From UBA1189 sp045612065 (lineage in GTDB: Bacteria; Bacteroidota; Bacteroidia; Bacteroidales; Bacteroidaceae), in the NCBI GenBank assembly GCA_045612065.1, contig JAZKYH010000006.1, positions 1 through 49,511 of the forward strand: DNA of 49,511 bases. The letters are read 5' to 3'. Of this stretch, positions 7,897 to 14,723 are shown piece after piece (positions within the stretch are counted from its first letter, which is position 1; each line of letters starts with the position of its first letter). The notes beneath the pieces were generated by a model. The model was given only the letters and a program-made list of their open reading frames with translations, made no database searches and was not told the DNA's origin. Both the position numbers and the translations under genes were made by a program.

Positions 7897-9564
7897 ATGC
7901 GAAATTCAAGGATTATTTCAGTAAACCTCTCTTTATCTGTTCTATGCAGTGTTCTCTTATCGGCTTGCCAGGATAAATACGAACTGGACGATAATGTCAC
8001 TCATCACTATAGCATTGATATTGATGCTACATGCAGAGGAGAGGTAATTCCTAACGTGGTATCAAATCTGAATGTTTGGAATATGTCCAGCACATTCAAG
8101 AATCCATCTCTGGACGAAGAGAACAATATTTTTGATTTCGTTGAATACATTCAATTGATGACTGCTACAGGCGGATCTGCGGAAAGGGACCTCTTTCAGC
8201 ACCCAGAGGACAAGTCTACTCGCGAGGACTACAAATTCGAAGGTCTTATTGAAAACTGCAGGGGTATTCTGTCGCTCGGCTGCAAACCACATATCAAATT
8301 AGGAAATGTTCCGTCAAAATTCACTAAGGAGTATAAGACCGCAGCCTTTGGGGTAAATATTTACGCACCAGAGGACTATAAGGCTTACTATAATTATATC
8401 AAAGCCATTGTTCAAGCACTGGCTGACACCTTCGGAAAGGAAGAGGTGAGGAGGTGGCACTGGGGCGTATTTACAGAGTATGAGAACTCAGACTGGTTTG
8501 TCGGAACAGATGGAACTCCTGAAAACGCAGCCAATGAATTCTGCAAACTGTACGACTGGACTGTCCAGGCTGTAATCGATATCCTTGGTGAAGATATCTA
8601 TATTGGGGCGCACTCAATGACCGTGACGGAGGGGTTGTGGGACGAAGAGATATTCATCCGCCACGTTGCTACAGGAAAGAACCATTGTACCGGGAAAGTC
8701 GGTACACGGATAAGTTACCTGTCGACCTCTTTCTATGATGTGGAACCAGGGATACCAACATCAGGAAAACAACTTGCAGAATGCATAGGATACCTAAAGA
8801 CTGCTGCCGAAAATTATGGACTTACCGACTTGACCTACGGAGTGGATGAGGGACGAATCCTCTATGGAAAGCCGGGTAAAACATCCCGTGATCTGTTTTC
8901 TCGCACGGTAGGGCATACCTATATGGCAGCGTATGACGCCAGATTGTATGCACATCTGCTAAACTCCGGAGGGTCATACCTGTCTTCATGGGATTATCTT
9001 TCAGAAAGTCTTTTCGGTGGTAATCCCAGTATCTCATATCATGTGGCCAAGAATATTCACGCAATGGCTGGTATGAGTCGAGCGCAAACGGTCATTGGGG
9101 CAGACCAATCGCCCCATGGTACTGAGGTTGGAGCCATCGCCGGAGTAGATCCACAAAATGGTAAGGTGTGCATAATGGTATACAACTTTGGGAATTCGCT
9201 CACCTATGCAGCAAAAGCAGAAGTAAGACTTTCTATAAAGGTTGAGTCCGATAAGGATGAGTACAATATAAGAACCTTTAAAGTTGACAACAATTGCAAT
9301 TGGTTTGACGAATGGGTGGATGACCGCCGTAAATTAGGCATAGAGAATTCCATGTTTAAGCAGTCGCCCGATGATGCTTGTGGTATTATCTACGTTTTAA
9401 ACAATGAATGGGCAAAAGAACAATACCGGTCATTGCTCTCTAAATACAAGCGATGTAGCGAGCTGATTCCAGAGGTAAGTACGATATGGCCTTGTTCGCC
9501 CAGAACTCTCACGTTTGGCGTTACTCTTCCTCCCAATACCGTTTGGTTTATTCATATCGAGTAA
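7897..9564 (+). CDS. Lipoprotein glycoside hydrolase, clan GH-A/GH39-like
   Basis: 555 residues from the ATG at 7897, chosen because an earlier ATG (7834) lies in a terminator and upstream of the promoter. It starts with an SpII signal (LLSAC, lipid-bearing Cys24). The body looks like a TIM-barrel glycosidase related to family GH39 (beta-xylosidase/iduronidase type). The candidate acid/base is in RRWHWGVFTEYEN near residue 193 and the candidate nucleophile in TYGVDEGR near residue 314. A C-terminal beta domain follows (VYNFGNS; ends NTVWFIHIE). It stands alone with its own promoter, without a SusC/SusD pair, so the substrate is unknown. The glycosidase call is moderately sure, the exact family less so. 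Confidence 0.65.
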   Translation: MRNSRIISVNLSLSVLCSVLLSACQDKYELDDNVTHHYSIDIDATCRGEVIPNVVSNLNVWNMSSTFKNPSLDEENNIFDFVEYIQLMTATGGSAERDLFQHPEDKSTREDYKFEGLIENCRGILSLGCKPHIKLGNVPSKFTKEYKTAAFGVNIYAPEDYKAYYNYIKAIVQALADTFGKEEVRRWHWGVFTEYENSDWFVGTDGTPENAANEFCKLYDWTVQAVIDILGEDIYIGAHSMTVTEGLWDEEIFIRHVATGKNHCTGKVGTRISYLSTSFYDVEPGIPTSGKQLAECIGYLKTAAENYGLTDLTYGVDEGRILYGKPGKTSRDLFSRTVGHTYMAAYDARLYAHLLNSGGSYLSSWDYLSESLFGGNPSISYHVAKNIHAMAGMSRAQTVIGADQSPHGTEVGAIAGVDPQNGKVCIMVYNFGNSLTYAAKAEVRLSIKVESDKDEYNIRTFKVDNNCNWFDEWVDDRRKLGIENSMFKQSPDDACGIIYVLNNEWAKEQYRSLLSKYKRCSELIPEVSTIWPCSPRTLTFGVTLPPNTVWFIHIE

Positions 9565-9824
9565 GAAATTTTATGGTAATCCAATCGAAAAAGTAAAATA
9601 TAATGTTGTGTTTTATAAAATAAAGTACTTTACGTGAATAATGCTCTTTGTCTGAACGAAGAATTGGAGACTTGTGTTAAGGGTTAAAGGTTGAATGCTG
9701 TGACTTTTTTACCCTGCAGATTATTGTCGGCATTGGAAGGGGAAAATCAATGTTGGTGTGGCGTTTCTTTGTCGTGGAGAGTCTTGTTTTCGGGCGATTA
9801 CCATGTGAATTTCTAAATTTATAG
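9565..9824. other. Intergenic, nothing recognised
   Basis: No gene, repeat or clear hairpin is seen between the GH39-like gene and the promoter of the dipeptidase gene. The first part is A/T-rich. Confidence 0.5.
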
Positions 9825-9832
9825 TATATTTG
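9825..9832 (+). promoter_or_regulatory. Bacteroidota -7 element (TATATTTG) for the dipeptidase gene
   Basis: TATATTTG matches TAnnTTTG and would start transcription near 9839. It therefore argues against the upstream ATG at 9840 and for the ATG at 9894. Confidence 0.6.
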
Positions 9833-9893
9833 TACCCTTATGTTTTACGGATTGGGCACGCCATTATCCCCAACTTCAAAAAAGAATATAGCA

Positions 9894-10577
9894 ATGAAGA
9901 AACTACTGACATTCACATTCGTCGCTCTGTCGCTCGCTGCTTGCCAGCATAGTGGTGAACAGGGAAAGTCTGACATCGAGAAGCAACTCGAACAGATTGG
10001 TCTGCAAAATGTGGCCCAAGAGATTCCTGGTGTCGAGGTTTACATGGTATATGCCACGCCCTATAACTTCATGGGACGCGTGCTCTATGAGGGACTTGAC
10101 GAGGCATACCTTGTGCCCGAGGCTGTGGAGAAGTTGAGAAAAGCCAATGAACTGTTGAGGAAAAAGAGGCTCGACCTGCACTTAGTAGTGTATGATGCAG
10201 CACGTCCACGCTCTATACAGCAGCAGATGTGGAACGTGGTGGAGAACACCGAGCTCGAGGATTTCGTAGCCAACCCGAACAAGAGCGGAGGTGGCCCCCA
10301 CAACTATGGCGTTGCCGTGGATGTGACCCTTGTGGACTGCACAGGACATCCTATCGCCATGGGCTCGGAGTATGACTACTTTGGCGATAGGTCGCGTGTA
10401 GATTTGGAGGACAAGCTGATTGCGGAAGGAGAGATCACCCAACGCGAACTGCTGAACCGCCAATTACTGCGAGAGATTATGACCGAGGCGGGATGGCTCG
10501 TAGAACCTTCGGAGTGGTGGCACTTCAATGCCATGCCGCTCACAGAGGCGAGTCAGAAGTTGACGGTCATAGAGTAG
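9894..10577 (+). CDS. D-alanyl-D-alanine dipeptidase, VanX/DdpX family lipoprotein
   Basis: 227 residues from MKKLLTFTFVALSLAACQ, an SpII signal with LAAC. The M15-type zinc peptidase motif is complete: His136 and Asp143 in GGGPHNYGVAVD, and catalytic Glu207 with zinc ligand His210 in EWWHF. The family cleaves D-Ala-D-Ala. Here the enzyme is lipid-anchored in the envelope, so peptidoglycan dipeptide salvage is more likely than vancomycin resistance, and no vanH/vanA-like genes are near. It is convergent with the guanine deaminase gene. Confidence 0.9.
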   Translation: MKKLLTFTFVALSLAACQHSGEQGKSDIEKQLEQIGLQNVAQEIPGVEVYMVYATPYNFMGRVLYEGLDEAYLVPEAVEKLRKANELLRKKRLDLHLVVYDAARPRSIQQQMWNVVENTELEDFVANPNKSGGGPHNYGVAVDVTLVDCTGHPIAMGSEYDYFGDRSRVDLEDKLIAEGEITQRELLNRQLLREIMTEAGWLVEPSEWWHFNAMPLTEASQKLTVIE

Positions 10578-10594
10578 GGGCGTAAAAAGAAACT

Positions 10595-10629
10595 GCTCCT
10601 GGTTTATGAAAACTGGATAAATCAGGGGC
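10595..10629. terminator. Putative terminator hairpin after the dipeptidase gene
   Basis: GCTCCTGGTTTAT and ATAAATCAGGGGC pair over 13 positions with two G-T pairs, around a 9-base loop. It lies between convergent genes. There is no clear T tract, so termination is plausible but not certain. Confidence 0.45.
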
Positions 10630-10669
10630 TACGATGCATACACGGTATGACACAAGTTATTAGGAACCG

Positions 10670-11182
10670 TTAATAGCGCACCTTGTCTTCCTTATTCTCC
10701 CATATTCGGAAAGCCTCTAAGGCTTCTGATCGCATGAAATGCTCGCAGCGGATGGAGCGCTCGGCATAGTTCAATTCAAGCTGGTCGTAGATGAAGGAAT
10801 CGTCGAAATCTATGGCCTTGGCATCATCCTTGGTGTTGCCGTAGCATATTCGGCTCACACCGGCCCAATAGAGTGAGCTGAGGCACATGGGGCAGGGCTC
10901 GCACGAACTGTAGACGGTGCAGCCTGTTAGCTGGAAGGTGCCCAGCTTGGCGCAGGCGTTTCTGATGGCCATAATCTCGGCATGGGCAGTAGGGTCGGCA
11001 TTAGGCACCACGCGGTTAGTGCCTGTAGCAACGACCTCTCCGTCGCGCACGATGACCGCACCGAAGGGGCCTCCGCCACTATCGATATTCTCTATGGACA
11101 GGTCTATGGCCATTGCCATGAACTTGGCATCTTCGGCCGAATAGTCAACGGACTCTTTAAGGTACTTGTCGGTGGTGCTCAT
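10670..11182 (-). CDS. guaD: Guanine deaminase, CDA-fold
   Basis: 170 residues from MSTTDKY; a longer frame begins at 11230 but its extra N-terminus is unlike the family. It converts guanine to xanthine. The zinc motif is complete (HAE in DPTAHAEIMAIR; CEPCPMC). GGGPFGAVIV and the block FDDSFIYDQ match Bacillus-type GuaD rather than the tRNA deaminase TadA. It follows the kinase-like gene by 56 bases on the same strand and may be the last gene of that transcript. Functionally it joins cdd and punA in base salvage. Confidence 0.9.
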   Translation of the reverse strand: MSTTDKYLKESVDYSAEDAKFMAMAIDLSIENIDSGGGPFGAVIVRDGEVVATGTNRVVPNADPTAHAEIMAIRNACAKLGTFQLTGCTVYSSCEPCPMCLSSLYWAGVSRICYGNTKDDAKAIDFDDSFIYDQLELNYAERSIRCEHFMRSEALEAFRIWENKEDKVRY

Positions 11183-11238
11183 GATATTGTGTTTTGGGAT
11201 GAAGTTATGGTAGATTGTTTCTTGAACCAAGGGATGCT

Positions 11239-12120
11239 CTATATCTCTTGGTCTGGAAAACTGATAATGTTGTCGTTATCGAATATCGTGTTGAAAGATA
11301 GTAATGCTGCATCTCTATCGGGGAGGCATTCCAAATGGTAGAGAGGGACAGACGACAGCAAATTGTTGATGAAGTTGCTGATGTGGTCGTACAATGTATC
11401 ATCATAGGCGAATGCAGGCGGACAAGATGGATGTATGGCCCCGTATGCTTGTAGTACTGGTAACTTTTGAATACGGTTGTAAGGTGCCTGAGACAGACGC
11501 ACGCATCCCGCCAATTCATAGCGTTCCTGTTTATAACAAGGCGTTTTTCCGCTCCAAGGACTTCCGTAAGCCCATACCTTTCCCTCTTCAACACGCAGGA
11601 AAGGACTGTCATCGTTTAGCAGGAAAGTACCATCAATATTTTCTTGCCAAAGACGTGTGTGAGTGCTCTTTCCTGTTCCGCTCTCACCCAAGAACAGGAC
11701 TGCTTTGTTATGGTATACAATGCAACTGCTGTGGATAGCCACCGTGTTGTATGGAGCGACCATCAATCCTAAACCAATCCATATTGCAAAATAGTACAGG
11801 CTTATCGTTCCATCACCATTTACGGACATCTCCTTTTCGCCTTCGTTATACCATAGATTCACGCTTCTATTGTCTTCTGGCTTGAGGATTAACAGGAAGC
11901 CACGTTTTGTTTTTCCGAATGTTCCGGAAACTTTTTCATGTGTAAAATTGTATAAAATTCCATTCATCTCAGGGACTTCTGTTCCCTCTATAAAGGAGAA
12001 TAGAACCTCTCCCTCGTTGATGCGAAATGGCGCAAATCCATCAATGGATTCTATCGCTCTGCACAACCTCTCTCCCGACACTCCAAAGCAGTGTCCTGCT
12101 ACTTGATAAATTCTGTTCAC
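11239..12120 (-). CDS. HPr-kinase-like P-loop protein of the peptide-modifying type
   Basis: 293 residues starting at a GTG at 12120; an in-frame stop lies 15 bases upstream and no ATG is available nearby. The fold resembles HPr kinase/PEP carboxykinase: Walker A GESGTGKST at 145-153, LLNDDSP at 167-173 in the position of the catalytic Asp block, and YGSPWSGKTP near 185-194. The N-terminal 120 residues lack the HprK N-domain. Homologues occur next to PqqD-like proteins, including lasso-peptide clusters where such kinases phosphorylate the precursor. The PqqD-like gene lies 38 bases upstream and is surely cotranscribed. The substrate here is unknown; HPr itself is unlikely. Confidence 0.78.
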   Translation of the reverse strand: MNRIYQVAGHCFGVSGERLCRAIESIDGFAPFRINEGEVLFSFIEGTEVPEMNGILYNFTHEKVSGTFGKTKRGFLLILKPEDNRSVNLWYNEGEKEMSVNGDGTISLYYFAIWIGLGLMVAPYNTVAIHSSCIVYHNKAVLFLGESGTGKSTHTRLWQENIDGTFLLNDDSPFLRVEEGKVWAYGSPWSGKTPCYKQERYELAGCVRLSQAPYNRIQKLPVLQAYGAIHPSCPPAFAYDDTLYDHISNFINNLLSSVPLYHLECLPDRDAALLSFNTIFDNDNIISFPDQEI

Positions 12121-12158
12121 TCCTAATGCTGGTTGTTATATGGTCCAAAAGGATATAT

Positions 12159-12425
12159 TTATTCTATTACCCCACACTGTTTGAGGGATTCCACCCATAC
12201 CTCTGCGTCCTTCAATGCCCGTTCATTGCAGATTCCGTAGGTCTCTGTCAGTATTTTTGCGGCATCTTCTGTGGTGAAGTCCCGTCCTACCAACGTTTGA
12301 TAGAGCAAACGGGCAGATGCGTTCAGCGAGATGATACGTGTCGTATCCACATTGGCAATGCCTTGATTGACCACTATGGTCTCGCCTGCTATTTCGCGGA
12401 TTTTATAGTTCGGATTAATTCTCAT
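12159..12425 (-). CDS. PqqD family protein (RiPP recognition element-like)
   Basis: 88 residues, the full length of a stand-alone PqqD/RRE domain: a beta-rich N-half (YKIREIAGETIVVNQGI), then ISLNASARLLYQTLVGRDF and a helical end with VESLKQCGVIE. This fold binds leader peptides of ribosomally made peptides and delivers them to modifying enzymes. It is first in the minus-strand unit with the HPr-kinase-like gene, under a promoter at 12510-12517. No precursor peptide is seen next to it; the nearest small-peptide gene is at 37460, beyond the capsule locus. Confidence 0.85.
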   Translation of the reverse strand: MRINPNYKIREIAGETIVVNQGIANVDTTRIISLNASARLLYQTLVGRDFTTEDAAKILTETYGICNERALKDAEVWVESLKQCGVIE

Positions 12426-12509
12426 AGTTCAATTCTGTATTTTGGTGCATAACGTCGCTCAAGTTCCTTTTATGATAGCTTCTGGTAGCAGTTATCCAAT
12501 AAATCTGCA

Positions 12510-12517
12510 CAAAGATA
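12510..12517 (-). promoter_or_regulatory. Bacteroidota -7 element (TATCTTTG) for the pqqD-like/kinase/guaD unit
   Basis: The minus strand reads TATCTTTG, 85 bases upstream of the PqqD-like ATG. It is divergent from the capsule promoter at 12591. Confidence 0.55.
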
Positions 12518-12552
12518 ACCTATTTGCGGAAAAGATGGATAAAGAAGTCACT

Positions 12553-12569
12553 TATTTTCTAAGAAAATA
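12553..12569. promoter_or_regulatory. 17-bp palindrome between divergent promoters
   Basis: TATTTTCT-A-AGAAAATA is a perfect palindrome with a single central base. It sits between the -7 elements of the pqqD-like unit and the capsule operon, around 22-38 bases upstream of the latter. The position fits an operator. No second copy was found that would make an invertible promoter. Confidence 0.45.
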
Positions 12570-12590
12570 GGTGATAAGAATATTTTACTT

Positions 12591-12598
12591 TAATTTTG
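12591..12598 (+). promoter_or_regulatory. Bacteroidota -7 element (TAATTTTG) of the capsule operon
   Basis: TAATTTTG matches TAnnTTTG. The predicted start near 12605 lies only about 8 bases before the first ATG of upxY (12613) but 44 bases before the second (12649). Confidence 0.5.
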
Positions 12599-12612
12599 TA
12601 TCATAAATCTGC

Positions 12613-13233
12613 ATGTCCACGTCGGGCAAGTGGATTTATGACATTGATATGACACAAGCAGAAGTGCTGCACGATGAACATCTCGGTTCGACAGTCAATG
12701 GGACTGACGACCGCGAAGCGCATTCCAAACGTTGGGTAGCGGCTCTCGTTCAGGTACGAAGCGAGAAGGCTGTTGGCAAGAAATTGGAAGTTCTCGGTAT
12801 TGAGAATTGGGTTCCCACGCAAATGGAGGTTCATCAGTGGAGCGACCGTAAGAAGAAGATTGAGCGCGTTGTCATTCCAATGATTGTCTTTATCCGTACT
12901 GAAGAGTCAGCCATAAAAAGTCTGGCTTACCATTCCTTCATCTACAAGTTGGTAACCTTGCCCGGTCAGAAGACACCTACTATCATTCCCGATAGCCAGA
13001 TTGAGAACCTGCGCTTCATGCTCAAGCAAACCGAGACGCCGGTGGAAATGAAGGAACGCATCTTTAAAACGGGCGACCATGTCCGTATCGTCCGTGGTCC
13101 GCTGAAAGATTTGGAAGGAGAGCTCTGCATGGTAGAGGCAGACAAGCCCATGGTCGCTATTCTGATAGATAGTCTGGGATATGCTTGTGTCAGCATTGAT
13201 AAGTCCGATTTGGTAGTGACGCCACAGTCTTAG
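12613..13233 (+). CDS. upxY: UpxY family transcription antiterminator (NusG paralogue)
   Basis: 206 residues from 12613; the promoter position makes the ATG at 12649 (MTQAEVLHDE, 194 residues) an equally good start. It has an NGN domain (RWVAALVQVRSEKAVGKKL to IPMIVFIRT) and a KOW segment (FKTGDHVRIVRGPLKDLEG). UpxY proteins act in cis on RNA polymerase in the capsule leader and let it read through the long operon. The position as first gene of the locus fits. No UpxZ-like gene follows, unlike Bacteroides fragilis loci. Confidence 0.88.
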   Translation: MSTSGKWIYDIDMTQAEVLHDEHLGSTVNGTDDREAHSKRWVAALVQVRSEKAVGKKLEVLGIENWVPTQMEVHQWSDRKKKIERVVIPMIVFIRTEESAIKSLAYHSFIYKLVTLPGQKTPTIIPDSQIENLRFMLKQTETPVEMKERIFKTGDHVRIVRGPLKDLEGELCMVEADKPMVAILIDSLGYACVSIDKSDLVVTPQS

Positions 13234-13253
13234 TACGTACACATTCCTTTGCA

Positions 13254-13277
13254 ACGAGATGATCTTGTGAATCTCGT
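13254..13277 (+). promoter_or_regulatory. Possible hairpin between upxY and ugd
   Basis: ACGAGAT and ATCTCGT form a 7-bp stem around a 10-base loop in the 80-base gap after upxY. No T run follows. It could be a pause or attenuation site but may be fortuitous. Confidence 0.25.
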
Positions 13278-13313
13278 CGTTGAGTTTAATCTTAAAAATT
13301 TAAAGCATAGCTT

Positions 13314-14705
13314 ATGAAGATAGCAGTTGCCGGTACAGGTTATGTAGGCCTCAGTATGGCCACCCTTTTGGCACAACACAATCATGTCGTAGCTGTTGAC
13401 ATCGTACCCGAGAAGGTAGAGATGATTAACCGTCGTCAATCGCCTATTCAAGACGAATACATCGAGAAATTCTTTGCAGAGAGGGAGTTGGACTTGGTAG
13501 CCACCCTCGATGCAGAATCGGCCTACAAGGATGCCGACTTTGTCATCATCGCGGCGCCCACCAACTACGATAGTCAGAAGAACTTCTTCGACACCTCTGC
13601 TGTAGAGAGCGTTATCGATAAGGTGTTGGAATGTGGTTCCGAGGCTACTATGGTTATCAAGAGCACTATTCCTGTGGGTTATTGCCGTAGCCTGTATGTC
13701 AAGTATGCCAAACTGTTCAAAGAGCGTGGCTACGACACCACCCGAAAGCTCCGTCTGTTGTTCTCACCCGAATTCTTGCGCGAGAGCAAGGCCTTGTACG
13801 ACAACCTTTATCCCTCACGTATCATCGTCGGTTACCCCAAGATGATTGAGCAGTGTAACGAGGAAAACAAAGCCATTTGTGCCATTTCAGGCAATCACCT
13901 CGAAGAGGCTGCCCACACCTTTGCCTATCTCCTCGTGCAAGGAGCCATCGGTCATGCTAACGATAACACCCCGGAGGTTTTAAAGTCCTCTCTTTCAAGA
14001 GAGGATTTAGGAGAGGCTTCATCGCTCAACAAAGGCATCCCAGTCTTGTTCATGGGACTTAAAGAAGCCGAAGCCGTGAAGCTCTTTGCCAACACCTACC
14101 TTGCTTTGCGTGTCAGCTACTTCAATGAGTTGGATACCTATGCCGAGATGAAAGGCTTGGATTCAGCAGCCATCATTGAAGGTATTGGCCTTGATCCACG
14201 CATCGGTAACCACTACAACAATCCCTCATTTGGTTACGGAGGATATTGCCTACCCAAAGACACCAAGCAGCTCTTGGCCAACTATCAGGATGTGCCACAG
14301 AATATGATGAGCGCCATTGTCGAGAGCAATCGTACACGTAAGGATTTCATTGCCGACAGAGTTTTGGAGATGGCGGGTGCGTACGGAGCAAACAGCATAT
14401 ATGATGCTTCTCGGGAAAAACAAGTGGTAGTAGGTGTCTACCGCCTGACCATGAAGGCCAATTCAGATAACTTCCGCCAAAGCTCCATCCAAGGTGTTAT
14501 GAAGCGCATCAAGGCCAAGGGCGCTGAAGTCATCGTCTACGAACCCACTTTGGAAGATGGTACCACATTCTTCGGTAGTAGGGTAGTGAATGACCTTGAA
14601 ACCTTCAAGTCGCAAGCCCAAGCTATCATCGCCAATCGCTATGATGCCGTGTTGGACGATGTACAAGATAAAGTGTATACTCGCGATATTTTCAGAAGAG
14701 ACTAA
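13314..14705 (+). CDS. ugd: UDP-glucose 6-dehydrogenase with an inserted palindromic element
   Basis: 463 residues. It oxidises UDP-glucose to UDP-glucuronate with NAD. The dinucleotide site is at the N-terminus (GTGYVGLS), the catalytic Cys312 in YGGYCLPKD, and the core block EAEAVKLFANTYLALRVSYFNE is intact. Between the N-domain and that block, residues about 223-235 (LKSSLSREDLGEA) are encoded by a hairpin element shared with other genes in this window; uninterrupted homologues are expected to lack this loop. The reading frame is kept and the active site is elsewhere, so the enzyme is probably functional. It supplies uronic acid for the capsule. Confidence 0.94.
   Translation: MKIAVAGTGYVGLSMATLLAQHNHVVAVDIVPEKVEMINRRQSPIQDEYIEKFFAERELDLVATLDAESAYKDADFVIIAAPTNYDSQKNFFDTSAVESVIDKVLECGSEATMVIKSTIPVGYCRSLYVKYAKLFKERGYDTTRKLRLLFSPEFLRESKALYDNLYPSRIIVGYPKMIEQCNEENKAICAISGNHLEEAAHTFAYLLVQGAIGHANDNTPEVLKSSLSREDLGEASSLNKGIPVLFMGLKEAEAVKLFANTYLALRVSYFNELDTYAEMKGLDSAAIIEGIGLDPRIGNHYNNPSFGYGGYCLPKDTKQLLANYQDVPQNMMSAIVESNRTRKDFIADRVLEMAGAYGANSIYDASREKQVVVGVYRLTMKANSDNFRQSSIQGVMKRIKAKGAEVIVYEPTLEDGTTFFGSRVVNDLETFKSQAQAIIANRYDAVLDDVQDKVYTRDIFRRD
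13982..14020 (+). repeat. Solo palindromic element inside ugd
   Basis: The core AAGTCC... to GGAGAGGCT carries a perfect stem CCTCTCTT-TC-AAGAGAGG (13987-14004) and the same 3' flank GGATTTAGGAGAGGC as the elements at 15849-15884 and 15888-15923. The stem bases differ from those copies while pairing is kept. It reads K-S-S-L-S-R-E-D-L-G-E-A in the ugd frame. Confidence 0.85.
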
Positions 14706-14723
14706 ACGAAACCCTCTTACAAA

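Noticed and set aside
9894..10577. Vancomycin-resistance interpretation of the VanX-like gene
   Set aside because: No vanH/vanA-type ligase or dehydrogenase is nearby, and the protein is a lipoprotein in a Gram-negative context.
12553..12569. Possible invertible capsule promoter
   Set aside because: Invertible promoters need two separated inverted copies. Only one self-contained palindrome was found in the region.
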